From Selaginella tamariscina (lineage: Eukaryota > Streptophyta > Lycopodiopsida > Selaginellales > Selaginellaceae), in the NCBI GenBank assembly GCA_003024785.1, contig PUQB01000061.1:587501-651500 (forward strand): a stretch of DNA of 64,000 nt. Direction: 5' to 3'. Positions 37,801-51,052 of the stretch are shown one piece after another. The notes under the pieces are model-generated. The model saw only the letters and a program-made list of their open reading frames with translations. It had not been told where the DNA came from and searched no databases. Position 1 is the stretch's first letter, and every line of letters begins with the position of its first letter. A program made the position numbers and the translations under genes.

Positions 37801-40800
37801 AAGATTTATATTCAAAGACACATGTTTATACAAAGCATTATAATGTTTGTGTATAGACACGCTCTACATATACATAGTGTATATATATGATAAGCACAAT
37901 AATGTTTGATGGCGTTGTGCATATATCACATAAAGTTAAGAGGACTTTCTATGTCTTTTATAACCAGGTTTCATATGTTACATTTCATATTACTTATAGT
38001 ATATTATAAATCTAGTTCTATAATATATTTTGTAATACTTTGATTTATTCATACATGCAAAATATTCCTTTGTTTTGATAAGAAATAAATTTATGTGCGC
38101 ACAAATAAGTCAAATAGTATACTTATTTGCGGAGTGAAACCCATCGTGGGTTGGTTCGCGTACTTAATTAGACCTCATTTTCATTTGATAATCTAAAAAT
38201 ATTTTATTTTGTGTTACTTATAGTACTATTAAGACTTTGGTTAAACAATATAAATTTGTAAGGGCTATCAAATTTATTATAAATTCATATATATATTGTG
38301 TGTGGTGTGTACCTTCATAACTAGCTAATGCATATTGCAACTAAAAGCAGATTAGAAATAAGATATATTAAGTTACTCTATAAGCAAACATAGAGTATTT
38401 CAATATGTATGCATATGAACTTATACTCTGTCCCTATATATACATACACATGCAAAATGAACACATGCATATATGTCTAAACATATGGATGTGTACATAA
38501 AGAGATGTATTTATGTGAGGTTGGCTTGTGTGTATTAAATATTTACTAGTTTATTCTAATTTATTCTTGTATAATAGATATAATCGTTTATTTTTTTAAA
38601 AATTCATTAAAATCCTATTTTAAATAAAATTATTATACTATTCATACATATTATGAATATAGAAACAGAAGAAAAAATACACATTTGCTCACACAAACAT
38701 ATTTTACTTTATATTTAAGTGTGATGATCTAACCTATACTCTCTGTGCATGTGTGTGTCTGTGTGAATGGTGAACTTTATTAGATAAACTTTTTTTTATG
38801 TTTTATACATTCTTATGTAAATACAAATAAAATTTCAGTTATAATTTGTATTGAAATGTAAAAGTATTTAAATTTTAAATGAAGTAATTTTATTATTAAA
38901 CACACATGCTTGACATAAACATATAGTGCTTTTAGAAAAATCTTAAAAATCAAATTAAAAAGTTAAGCATAATTTATACAACATAATTCTTTAACTTAAA
39001 ATTAACTAAAACATAAAAAAGAATTTCTTTAATTAATATATAAAATTTTGAATGCATAAGACATAAGACATTCTTTATTTACTCAAACTCAAAGATAAAA
39101 GAAAGAAATACATTTTAGTTACACACACATAAATCATAATCATTATATATTATATATGTAGTAATTTCATATATACAGATAGACATTATCTGTTATACAC
39201 AAGTATATATAACCATGAAATTGCAATTAAGTTAATACAAGTTAAATATAGTACAATGTATTTATTTTTAATTTAAGAATTATTTCACACTCACACACAA
39301 GTATATTTAAGAAAATTAGTGATTATTTGTGAATATGTTGTCATTTATTATGAATTTTTTTACATTTATTATATCCATAAATAAAGTTTAAATTATGACT
39401 ATATAACCACATTACAATATTTTAATATATATATCAACTTTGTTTTCTATATTCTTACAATTAAAATTTACATATGTATAAATAAATCTTTATAAATTGA
39501 GTTAAAATCAACATATAGTATTTGTAATATAGCTATAACATATAAAAGTTTTGATTTTGAATGATTTTAGTAAAAAAATGTACATAAGTAAGACAATATT
39601 TTTAGTATAGTTCATGAATATTTTAATTAAACTTATTAATCAGAATTTAAGAAATTTTAAAATTTCTTGAAATGACATATTTATGAAATTGTTTTTTTGT
39701 TTTAATTCTTTAATTCTTAATAAATGAGAATTTCCTTATATGTTAGAACAATTTAAATTATTATATAAATAAGAAAACGACCGCTGAATAAATTATGTAA
39801 TAAATAAGCTCGTGTGTGCATGTTTAACTTGATGTATATTTAATTGGATTAATTAATTAATGTCCTTTTATTTTTATTTTTTATAAATTTCATTAATAGA
39901 GTTTTTTGTGATATTGAAATGAAATGACATATATATATGGGAATATTTTATATATACCCTTGAACTTTATATTTACATTTATACCTTTGAAATGTAGATT
40001 TAAAATTTCATACATTTCAAAATAAAAATAAAAAATATTTTTAAAAGATTATTATTTAAATTTTTATATTTAGGTCAACTTATATATTATCACAATATAA
40101 TATAATTATTTTAAAAGATATGTCATTTCTTATTATGACATTTTATATTATAACATTTAACACTTGATAAATTTCAATTTTCTTTTCCATTCTAAATATA
40201 TTATGAATTAAATATATATTTTTAATTAGTATTATTATCAAAGTATTGTGATTAAATTTTTTCGAGGATATACATGTAAATTTAAAACTTTTAGAAGAGC
40301 ATATATATAAATTTAAATTTTTCAAAGGTATATATGTAAGTATATATGAAAATTTCCATTTATTCAACAAGTCGTTAGATATGTTATAATCATAATAATG
40401 TTATTGAGAGGTACATTTTTATGTGCAATATATGTTTGCGTCTGTGACTGTGTAATGTGGGTTTATACGTATACATATGTTTATGTCATAAATATGTAAC
40501 ATTTGTTATATATAATGTATGTGTATTTTCAACAATAGAGACTATACACCACTCACTCAGGCACAGTACATACCAGTTGAGCTTACATAAATACTCTCAA
40601 TTTTAAAAATACAAACAAAACACACCCCTTCACTATTTGAACACTTTGTATTAATTTTATTTAATTGATTAACAAAACATTAAAACCAAGTGAAAACATG
40701 TATTTAAAAATTATTATTTATAAAATTTATATGTATAAATAAAATGTATTAACCTAAAGGTTCTCTTTAATTTAAATATGTAAAATAAAATGTATATAAA

Positions 40801-41115
40801 ATAAGGGGGTGGAAGCCCCAACACAAAAAGAGTTAATCCATCTGGGACCCCCATTTATATTAATCAACATTATTTAAACCTTAATTAATTGGTAAATATT
40901 AAAACCTAGATAGTCATTAGTTCAAACCGTATATATAATTAATTAGATAATTAAGTTAATAAGAATTTTACGTTGAAGGTATTACATAAACATCAATCAG
41001 GTAAAGTAAATATTTATAAAAGAAACACACACACATTTATACACATAGATATACATGTACTCTATCTTAAATGAGTTTTATTTCAATTTCTCACAAATAA
41101 ATAATAAATACCTTA
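34900..41115. other. 6-kb gene desert
   Basis: Very AT-rich throughout, with short CA/TG microsatellites (for example 34,932-34,948 and 36,225-36,237) and AT-rich low-complexity stretches. I found no exon, element terminus or RNA gene on either strand. The short open frames here are A/T-driven and have no recognisable content. Confidence 0.6.
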
Positions 41116-41124
41116 ATTAATTTC

Positions 41125-42828
41125 TCACATGTTGAGCAGGGAGTTTGAGTGATAAGGGAAAAATTGATACATTGCTTGCCTAATCCCGGGAAGACTAGTC
41201 CAAATCCCCGTATTAAAGTTGTAAACACAACCCCAGGATATTCTTGAATCACACACGGCTACCTCGTCTTTGTACCCAATGACCTGGAGAGAAATGCTCA
41301 TCTCCAACCCAGTCTTCCTCGGTATTACCTCCTTTGGTAGCGTACTCAAATACTCCCACTACATTGCAGTTATACCATTTTGTTTATATATTAAAAACGC
41401 CTTAAACCCATGTGTTAACAAATAAACTGTGGGTACTTAACACCAAGTTAATTTTTCAAGTACACAATATGTGTATGTATACATGTACATGTATCCATAT
41501 AAAGCCCACAGAATCAAATTCCCACAGAATAACACAATATTATATATTATTTTATAAGTAAACCCTCGAATAGATAATATATAAGAGTCATGACCTGTTT
41601 GTTCCAAACAAGCAAGCACACTGTCCCATATTTACCATCTGGCTTGAAGGCTACCTTGTGTGCCAGCAACAGTTTACCTGCAACGTTGCATAATTTAGCA
41701 CCTTATAACACACACACACACAGTTATTACCATTGCACAACGCTAGCCTAGGATGGTCTATTCCTGACCCAGGGAGGTCTAGTGATGGATAATCCAAATA
41801 AAACACCATAGATTCACGCACACTGTAAAACATTCACATTAATACGTGCAAAACACGCGCGCGTGAACACGAACTCTATAGGAAGAGATGTCCAGGTCCC
41901 CAAAGTGATGGCTCGCTTATCCTGAGCCAGCAACGGAATATAACTTAATTGAACGCCTTCCGGAAGTCGTCATTGTTTGAAAGTAAAACTTGAAGTCGTG
42001 TAGAACTCCACTGCATACATATAACACATGAGCATAACATACACTTACTAACCAAAAGTTTTACTCACTTTCCAAGAAAAGAATCAAGCCAACCAATAAC
42101 AGCTTCATATTCTTCCACCTCTGCATATGTATATAGTTAGTACATACATAAGTATATGTGGTGTGTGTACATAAAATACACACCTATATCGCAGCTCCAC
42201 GACCATTTTCCTTCCCTAGAGTCGTATGCTTGTAACACAGTTCCCCAGCTTCCCATGTGCTTGTAGAACGTACTCACACACACCACCATAAATGCAGCTT
42301 CACCGTCTTCAGAGCTGCTGCCTAACATTAAACAGTAAATAATCTCTCTCTCTCTCACACACACACACGGAGTTACAGCTTATATATATAGGTCTTACCG
42401 TGGTCCTTGCTCAAACTTTGAATTCCCAAGAACACAAAATAAGCAGTGCCTACTGTTACTCGTGGAGGGTCTGGCAGCTGAACGCAATGCTTAATCAGCG
42501 GGTTGAAAACCGCAATACCATCTACACATTATACAAGTAAGCTCATATATATATATATCTATATAGAGAGAGAGAGTGCGTATGTATACATGTGTGTCAG
42601 TATGATTATATAGACCATGTATATTCATCGTATATTACATATGCATAACACACACAGACACACAAGATCATGACTGTTAATCTAGGCCAACGTGGAGCAC
42701 TGTCCTTCATGTTGCATATCTCCATTGTATTCAGTCATGCCCCGTCCGTGTGTACCATTGTCCATGTCTTCCTTCTCTTTCCACCTGTTATTTATTACAT
42801 AAACTCTATACATATAACATGTCTATGT

Positions 42829-42900
<72 letters not shown>

Positions 42901-43277
42901 GAGAAGAGAGAGAGAGAATTAGGTAAGTATACACACATTTATAGCGTACTTTGATCCGACTGATTTGGGCATGGCAGCCATGACTTGCACACCTCGCGGA
43001 AACGGCATAGAGAAGGCAAAGGTAAGTGATCCAACAAGTTCCTAAGTACATACACACATACACATTTACATAAGTGTAAAAATAAGTATATACATATAAG
43101 TACAAAAACAAAGTTGTGTGTGTGTGTGTGAGTGTGTGTGATATGAATAGTACTTGTGAAGGTCGGCAGGTAGAGAAGCCCAAATAGAAGAATCGAGCGG
43201 AGGTTGTTTGCAAATGGAACCATTAATCCGTAATTTTGATCTTCTTTTACTTCATTTGTTTGTCTCTTTGACACCAT
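41125..43277 (-). CDS. F-box protein with kelch/F-box-associated C-terminal region
   Basis: F-box proteins are the substrate-choosing subunits of SCF ubiquitin ligases. The F-box is split by the first intron: SSIWASLPADLH at the end of exon 1 (43,154-43,277), then NLLDHLPLPSLCRFREVCKS in exon 2 (42,950-43,041). Later exons in matching phase are 42,399-42,521 (GIAVFNPLIKHCVQLPDPPR), 42,184-42,321 (SWGTVLQAYDSREGKWSW), 42,069-42,120 (EEYEAVIGWLDSFLGK), about 41,875-42,010 (LAQDKRAITLGTWTSLP), 41,731-41,822 (SMVFYLDYPSLDLPGSG), 41,595-41,677 (AHKVAFKPDGKYGTV) and 41,125-41,358 (CVYNFNTGIWTSLPGIRQAM, then stop). The repeated 'vy....g.W..lP' pattern is that of kelch or F-box-associated repeats. 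A third exon near 42,680-42,784 (MEICNMKDSAPRWPRLTVM) is tentative; it has one in-frame TGA and no clear donor. The exon at 41,875-42,010 changes frame once near 41,975, and the ATG at 43,277 is not in frame with the F-box. The gene is therefore either slightly damaged or affected by consensus errors. Confidence 0.8.
42831..42905. repeat. (CT)n(AT)n(AG)n palindrome in an F-box gene intron
   Basis: A CT tract (42,831-42,860), an AT tract (42,861-42,882) and an AG tract (42,883-42,900, continuing imperfectly) form one near-perfect inverted repeat of about 70 bp centred near 42,871. It lies in the intron before the tentative third exon. Confidence 0.85.
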
Positions 43278-43934
43278 AATAAAGTAACCTGCTAATTAGT
43301 ATAAGAAACAATTTATGATAAATACCCTAGTCATTCGTTTATTAATTTATTAAAGGAAACATTGGAGGTCGGAAACGATTCGAACGCGACCAGTCTAAAA
43401 GGGTTTAAAAGAGGGTAATTAACATTAATACGCATATTGAAGGGTGGAAAGGGATTCTAACCGCGACCAATCTAAAAGGTTTAAAAGAGTGTTAAAAGGG
43501 TTTTAAAGAGAAGAGTTTTTTTTTTTTATTAGTATAAAAAATCGAGTATTAACATAATATATGCATATAAATAAAATATTTAACAATAAGTAAGTATTAA
43601 AGTAGAGATTCTTACATATATGTGAATAATGTAGTTGTATACTATAAGTTACCCGCCGTCAGATTTTGTATCATTTAATTGTTAATCTATAATTTTATAA
43701 TTGATTATGAATATATTTACGTGTAATCTAATTAATTAATTATTCTTTATTCAATATTAAACTGTTATATACGGTACAAAACAGTGTTATTTGTAATGAA
43801 GAACACAACAAACCTTCGTTTGTTCCTATATAGCTATTGTCCTCTCTCTCTCTCTCTCACACACAGCGCGCGCGCACACACAAGCACATAACCTATTACT
43901 CACTTTATTTCTAAATATGTATTATGTATGTTAA

Positions 43935-44085
43935 ACCTGGTTATTTTACTAACCTCACTGAGGTAATTTACTGGACGTGGAGAAAACAAGTACAGTAATG
44001 GTACAAAAATACGTAGAAAATCTTGCCAAAGAATACAAACTGGGGTTAAACCTGGTTATTTTACTAACCTCACTGAATTAATGAT
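43935..44085. repeat. Short repeat around 'aaacctggttattttactaacctcact', unit A
   Basis: One full copy of a unit of about 125 bp, plus the start of a second. The homologous place in unit B (52,797-53,000) has two copies. No protein similarity was assigned. Confidence 0.7.
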
Positions 44086-44189
44086 AGATATTATAATATA
44101 ACATACACATCCATAATCTCTCTCTCTCACACACACACACATTTAGCACTTACATATGTTTTATATGCATGTGCGTATGGAGTAAAGAA

Positions 44190-44840
44190 AAAGCAAAGAA
44201 TAAAGCCAATTGTTGAAAATGGGTGGAAGATGAAGCCACGGGGAGGACATACGTATTCAAAAGTTTATTTATATTTTTAACATACATGCAGTATACATAT
44301 CTCATGGTTTTGTATGTGCATCACGTGTATGAATAAACATTAAGATGGGTCTTTTACATATAGGACAAAAGTGTGTAGACGCATATAACATGCATATACA
44401 AAAATACATATATGTGTACAGAAATTCACATTTTCACAATTAAATAGATGTATGCAAGACGGCTTGTTTAACATTGCACCTTTGCATAATCGTACTCTTG
44501 ATTGTCCATGAAAAGTTCAATAATCAAGTTCAAATTACAATCTTAAATATAATAAAGAAACGATGTTATACGTACCTTGTTGAAGAAGAAAGAGTTGAAA
44601 AAGTGACACCGCGATCACTTAGAATTTCTCGCTCCTTTAAAAGGTTGAAATAGACGTTGACGATCTGTACACATAAATAAACAACATTATTATAATGTGT
44701 GTATATTGTGTGAGTGCATGTGTGTGTGTTTGTGTGTGTGAGAGAGAGATGAATGCACATGTACACAAACATATACATACCTTGTCGTTTAATCAGTGTC
44801 CAAGTAGTAAACAGCGCAAATCATCTGAAGTTACTTGTAT
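44190..44840 (-). pseudogene. ULP1/ESD4-type SUMO protease pseudogene, copy A (partial)
   Basis: ULP1-type cysteine proteases mature SUMO and remove it from target proteins. Minus-strand exons match the start of the family's catalytic domain. TSDDLRCLLLGH-stop-LNDK (44,781-about 44,840) corresponds to the conserved '...AWLNDE', with the Trp codon now TGA at 44,793-44,795. IVNVYFNLLKERE (44,576-44,664) corresponds to 'VINLYFELLKERE' and joins in phase 0. The same exon, in a different frame, ends with CHFFNSFFFNK, which corresponds to 'CHFFNTFFYKK'. About 44,450-44,515 reads EYDYAKVQC-stop-T, matching the '.Y..V.RWT' block with the Trp codon replaced by TAA. A degenerate piece near 44,190-44,255 fits the region of the catalytic His. 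The exons for the Asp and Cys motifs are absent because unit A lacks that stretch. The gene cannot make an active protease. Confidence 0.8.
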
Positions 44841-45179
44841 GTTTGATCCATTGGCTTAACCATATTGTCGATATAAAATCGTGATTACATGTATTGTTCA
44901 TAATGCATTAGATACATATTATATAACAATTAATTATATAACTTAATTACAATAACAAATTAAATAACTTACATAAGAGAATCCTTTAAAATTTCTTCCA
45001 CAAATGCTGTTATTTAGAAAGTTGAAGAACTTGTTCTGGTATTTGGCTAATTGTATTCTACGTACATGATTTACCTTAGAAATGCGTGCTTAAAATAATT
45101 AATTATAATTAAGATTTAATAGTAACTTTATATGCAACATTCTTCTCTCTCCCACACACATATACATAGACATGATATG

Positions 45180-45265
45180 GTGTTTACTTCGGGCTGTGCG
45201 CAAGTATGACATTGGCAGATGGAATAACGAGGATCAATGGTTGCTCCTCTTTGAGCTGAAAATGC
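45180..45265 (-). repeat. Exon-like module, unit A, minus orientation
   Basis: On the minus strand the module starts after TTTTCAG and reads LKEEQPLILVIPSANVILAH before a donor-like AAA|GTAAAC, so it looks like a small exon of about 70 nt. An inverted relative lies at 45,733-45,815. Confidence 0.5.
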
Positions 45266-45311
45266 ACACACACACACACATATATATATACACATGATTG
45301 TCATATATATA

Positions 45312-45349
<38 letters not shown>

Positions 45350-45649
45350 TATATTAATGAAACCACACATCCACAAAAACACACACACACATGCTACAGA
45401 AAACAATGTTTATGTCCTTTATATACACAAAAGGTGTGTGTGTGTGTGCACGTAACAAGGATGCCAAATTGTTATTACCTACATAGGGATGGGAACCTTG
45501 CTTCTAGTTAACTGTGTGCACACACATGATATGCTGTATTCAATTCATTGCTTGATATGCAGTGGATACACACTTATACTTCATTATGTACAAACTTAAT
45601 TGATAGTTTTTGATATATACATTACGAAAAGGTGGTTTCATATATATAT

Positions 45650-45696
<47 letters not shown>

Positions 45697-45732
45697 ATCA
45701 TGTGTATATATATATATGCGTGTGTACACATC

Positions 45733-45815
45733 GGATTTTCAGTCCAATGAACAGCAACCGTTGGATCCCGTATTCCATTTGCCAACATCATACCGGCTGC
45801 ACATGCAAGATAAAC
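45733..45815 (+). repeat. Exon-like module, unit A, plus orientation
   Basis: Plus-strand relative of the module at 45,180. It has the same TTTTCAG entry, a 'cagcaaccgttggatcc' core, 'ttccatttgccaacatcatac', and an ending 'aagataaacac' in which the donor GT of the other orientation reads AT. Two copies about 470 bp apart in opposite orientation make an inverted repeat. Confidence 0.6.
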
Positions 45816-48458
45816 ACTAATATCATGTTATGTATATGTATGTATATATATAAAAGAGAAATATGCACAACCGTGGATTAAATAATATAATGTGATTATA
45901 TATGTTTTATGTGTGTGTTGTGATTATGTTAAACCCTTTTTCATATCATATATGTGTTGACAAGTTAACTAACAAAAAGAACTTGCAATTCCACTGGCAA
46001 CTGTGTAGGTAATGAGTCATCTCTTAAACAATCAACATACATCTCTTCAGGTTAGTATATATTTATTGCATTTTTAATTTTCATAAATATATATTAACAG
46101 GTGTGTTTGTTGACCCTGATTAATATATATAATTATGACAATCATGTGTGTGTGTGTTGTGATTATTTAACCCGGGTTTACCACATCCACAAAAACACAC
46201 ACGCACACATGATTGTCAAAAATATATAAAACCAAGAGCCGACAAACACACATGTTAATATACATATATTAAAATAAAAATGCAATAAATACACACTAAT
46301 GTGAAAAGATGTGTGTATGTGTGTGTTAAAAGGATGATAAACTATTTTAGAGGTGATTCATTACATGCATAGTTTTCATAAGAACTAGAGGCACTTGTTC
46401 TTGATTAACTTGTTAATACACACATGATATAAAAAGAAGACCAACATAATCACAACACACAAAACATATATACATAACTTATACATATTATTTAATCGAC
46501 GATCGTGCATATTTATATTTAACACACACACTCTCTCTCTCTCTCTCTATATATATACATATATATATATAAACATCGTTACTGACTTATTGTGAGCACA
46601 TAAACAACAACTAATGTTTTTACATACCATATCTATTCATTAATATTCAGGAAAAACATCAGCACTAAAACAGCCCAAAACAACACTCTCATAAAATAGA
46701 AATATACTTAAAATTGTGTCTATGTGTGTGTTTGTGCACATATACATAGAAATCATTACTGATTTATTGTGAGGACATAAACAACACATTAATGTTTTTT
46801 ACAAACCACATATTCATTAAAATTCGAGAAAAAACATACAACAACACTAAGACAACCCATAACAACTCTCTCTCTCTCTCTTTGCATGTGCATAAATATA
46901 TAAATATAATGGATACATATACACACAATTTACTGTGTTCTATATGTTTAAATTATGTCAGTATACAACAGCAATATAACAATAAATGAAAACAAATTAA
47001 ATACATATTCATAAAATAGAAATATACTTAAGATTGTTATTAAATCTCACCACACACACCCACCCACAAATACATATATATTTCAATTTATTTATTTATT
47101 TTGTGTGTATATGCTATTTAATCTTTTGAGCTTGCTAGTGAAACATATATTATTGGGCTGTTATCGATACTTGTGATATATATTGAAAATACCTTTTATT
47201 TATAGTGAAATAATGTAACCTTTCTATTGGCATTCGACTTTTTATTCGTTGTAATAAAAGATATAATAAAAGATGATTAATTTCAATTCTAAAAAAACTT
47301 AGAATATATTAATATGTCGTATGTGTGAGTATTACTTAAAAAAATATAATATAACAATGTATTTGTATAAATATAAACCTCTTGTAACATTACACACATT
47401 ATTTTCTGTTCAAATGTTGAGAAAAATGTTGAAAAGACAGACTGTAAAGATATTTATTATTCTTAATAAGTACGAATGTTTCTTTTTTTGTTCTAGTCTA
47501 GATTTACTTAAAAAATAAAATACATACATATATACATATTTTAAATGTACATACACACACATATATACATGTGTATGTATTTATCAAGAGAGGCATCACT
47601 TATGGAGTCAAAGGTTATAAAAGAAACAAGTTAATATACTCTTTGAATGCATAAACATATTATTGTATAACATTCTTTGGATGTATCCTTGCTAATTGAA
47701 CGAAAAAAATAAAGAATTAATTAATATTTATTATAAGAAGTAAAAATACTTGACATTAAAGAATATTTTTATCACATGTAAAAACTTTTAAATTAGATAA
47801 TAATTAATAAACCACAATAAATAAATTTAATATACATAATTAAACATGTGTGTATATACTTACTGAAGTTGGTGCAAATATCACTCTAAAACCAAAACCC
47901 GTGAGCTTGGAATTATAAATTCAAAGGTATATATAAGTCTTTTAAATTTATTTATAATATTAAATATATTTTTAAATATAATTAAATTATTTATACTTGT
48001 ATGTGCATATGTATATTTTACTAAATAAGAACCCGCATCTATTAATAGAAAGTGAAACAAATACATATTATTTGTTATTTTTCTGTTAATCCTTTCTTTA
48101 AAATTTATTTATATATGCATGTTATTGAGAATATATAACTACTAACAAGTGTTCAAGTACTTATTTATAATATTTTATATAAAACATATACATATTTATT
48201 ACTAAAAAAATAAACAAATAGATAATGCATTGAAGATATACAATTGTGTATTTAATTGAAAATATAGGAAGACGAAGAACCCGTCAATGCTCTGCAAAAA
48301 GCGTGACATAATGAAATTAAAATTAATTAATTAAATAATTATATTTAAATATTTAATTAATAATAATTACTAAAATATATATGTTTGTGATCTGCTTATA
48401 ATCATGGTAAGAAACAAAAATTAATAAAATTTAACAGTGTTTAACAAATGGGTCTTGA

Positions 48459-48494
<36 letters not shown>

Positions 48495-48524
48495 TGTGTA
48501 CATGATATGGTGTTTATTTTAAAT

Positions 48525-48835
48525 ACCTGGGGCAGTGCAGCAGGTACGTGAAAGGTGTGTGTGTGTGTGTGTAACAAGAATGTCGAATTGTTTAAATGGT
48601 GACTGATTACCTGCACAGGGGCTAAAGGATAAACATTTGCATTTATGTTTTTGTAGCATGTGTGTGTGTGTGTGTTTGTGGATGTACCGATTATTTAAAC
48701 CCTAGTTTCATATATATATATATATATATGCAATCATGTGTGTATATTAATGAAAATCTAATGTACACACATTGGATTTTCAGCCTAATGAATAGTAAGC
48801 ATTGATCCCTGTTGTTCCATTGTTCCATATGTAAC
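48525..48835. repeat. Further degenerate module copies, unit A
   Basis: A truncated plus-oriented copy ('ggattttcagcctaatgaatagtaagcattgatcc') lies at about 48,774-48,830. A fragment of the reverse orientation ('tgtttattttaaatacctggggcagtgcag') lies near 48,512-48,545. A (TG)n tract lies between them. Confidence 0.5.
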
Positions 48836-49181
48836 CTGTGTGCACACACATGATATGAAAAAGGGATTTAAATAATCACAACACACACACACATGATTGT
48901 CATATATATATATATATATATATATGAAACCAGGTCACACGCTGATATATATTATAAGAAAACTAAAATGCAATAAATCCACGTTAATGTAAAAGATGTG
49001 TTGTGTGTTAACAAGGCTCATTACTGTACATTTTCCGGAGGAACCGGAGGCCCTTGCTCCTAGTTAACCTGTGTGACGCACAGGTAATATGAAATGTCCC
49101 AACACACACACACACAACATATATAAACCACATATATACTTATACATATTATTTAATCCTTGAAACCAATCACGATGTGCA

Positions 49182-49222
<41 letters not shown>

Positions 49223-49242
49223 GAGAGAGAGGGAGGGATTAC

Positions 49243-49545
49243 CGGCATCACACGTACAAAACGGTAAAAGCGGAGACGTGGGTGTATCCCCTGCTGTTAA
49301 AGAACTCTCTGAGTGCCCTCTTCAACACTTTGTTGGTTTCTTCAAATTCTATGATTCCACGGCCGAACTCGATCTTCCCTTGAACGCGGCTCCAAAGATC
49401 GAAATCGGAACTGTAACTTCCAGATTCGGTCGGAATTGACCATTGAAGGAGCTGATGACGCTAGATGTGTGACATTACCGCTTGTGATGTGATACCGTTC
49501 CCACCACGATTTAGGGAGCTGAACCTCAAACAAAAGCGTTGCCAT
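49243..49545 (-). pseudogene. First exon of an unidentified gene, copy A
   Basis: It starts at an ATG with MATLLFEVQLPKSW, continues with LASSAPSMVNSDRIWKLQFR (residues about 29-48), and ends at a donor-like GCCG|GTAATCC at 49,243. Compared with copy B, unit A lacks 8 bp after the 'RSLEP' codons, which moves the frame. Further on, however, it keeps a frame reading NKVLKRALREFFNS, which copy B has lost. No family is recognised. The exon is strongly conserved between units in a region that is otherwise diverging, so it was coding until recently. Confidence 0.5.
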
Positions 49546-51052
49546 ACCGCCGAAGCCCTAGAAAATGCACCGAACACTTTTTTATCAAATACATGGACGG
49601 CCGAGGCTACATGGAGAAAAGGGAGAGAGTTTTTTTTTTAATAAAATTTATTTTAATATTTTCCAGTTTATATTTTCTTTTAAATTTTAAATATTAAAAA
49701 AGGTTTAGTTTATCATCTTTAGAAATGCTACTTGCCGGTATCTTTACCTTTACTGATTTGAAATTTTAACCTTTAAAAATATAATTGACGTTATTAAATG
49801 TTGTTTTGTTAATTTTTTTTCCATTTAATTTTTAATCAAATTATATTAGCAATTTTAAAATAAATAATCATGTTTAAAATTACCTTTACTGGACCACATC
49901 ATTAACTTTACTGATTGAATGATTTTATTTTTTTAAAAATGTATCATTGCTAAATACTTAAATTAATTTCTTTATTAAATAATATAATTAAATTAATTAT
50001 TTAATATTATTAAATTAAACTAATTAGGGGTACCCTAAACCACAATAAGCCCCTAATGTGGCCAAATCATATCCAGTTAAATCATAATTTCTTCATTCTT
50101 TATAATATATATTTACAATATAAGAAAAAAATTTATGATAAATAATATTAATCAATTGGAAAAAAAATCACTCTTTTATCTTACCTGGCGGAGTATTTAC
50201 AAATATGTTATATCCTAGTCATATCAATGCCTCGTTCATTAATTTATTAAAGGAAACATTGGAGGTCGCGACCAGTCTAAAAGGGTTTAAAAGAGGGTAA
50301 TTAACATTAATATGCATATTGAAGGATTCTAACCGCGACCAATCTAAAAGGGTTTAAAAGAGGGTTAGTCTAAACGGGTTTAAAAGAGAGTTTTTTTTTA
50401 TTAGTATAAAAAATCGAGTATTAACATAATATACGCATACAAATAAAATATTTAACAATAAGTATTGAAGTAACATATATGTGAATAATGTAGCTGTATA
50501 CTATAAAGCTACCCACCGTCAGATTTTGTATCATTTAATTGTTTATCTATAATTTTAAATTATTTATGAATATATTTACGTGTAATCTAATTAATTAATT
50601 ATTCTTTATTCAATATTAAATTGTTATTCGGTAACCTGTAACAATCCGTTATTTATAATGAAGAACACGACAAACCTTCATTTGTTCCTTAGCCATTGTT
50701 ATAAAACTTCTGCATATGTACTCACAGAAAACCATATTGACAACGATATAGCTATACAGCACATACACACACAATTCACGTATCATATAAATATTAACAT
50801 GTGTGTCTGGACGTAATATGTACACTCACGCACACACACACACACACACACTTTGTACATTGTGGGGCTTACTAAGTTGCAGACTGTGTGTCTCTCTCTA
50901 TAACATATGTAAGTCCGCCAAAATGGTTGTTAATATTATTTATCATAGCCTAGGTACATCGGAAATAGAAAAAGACTTCCTCATGCACCTGATTAAATAA
51001 ATAATTAATACATTAATTAATTATTAAGAATAAATATTTACTTACTGCTTAA

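Larger units (their letters stand above)
43305..50121. repeat. Tandem duplication, unit A (6.8 kb)
   Basis: Unit A and unit B (50,122-59,106) are head-to-tail copies with a shared order of landmarks. These are 'ttaaaggaaacattggagg' and the 'cgcgaccagtctaaaaggg' block, the 'aaacctggttattttactaacctcact' block, the ULP1-like exons, the exon-like modules, the first exon beginning MATLLFEVQLP, and the closing AT-rich block ending 'atatatttacaat'. Unit A lacks about 2.07 kb present in B (50,720-52,790). At the corresponding place (about 43,845-43,885) A has only a CT/CA/CG microsatellite, so a deletion in A is the simplest reading. Confidence 0.9.
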
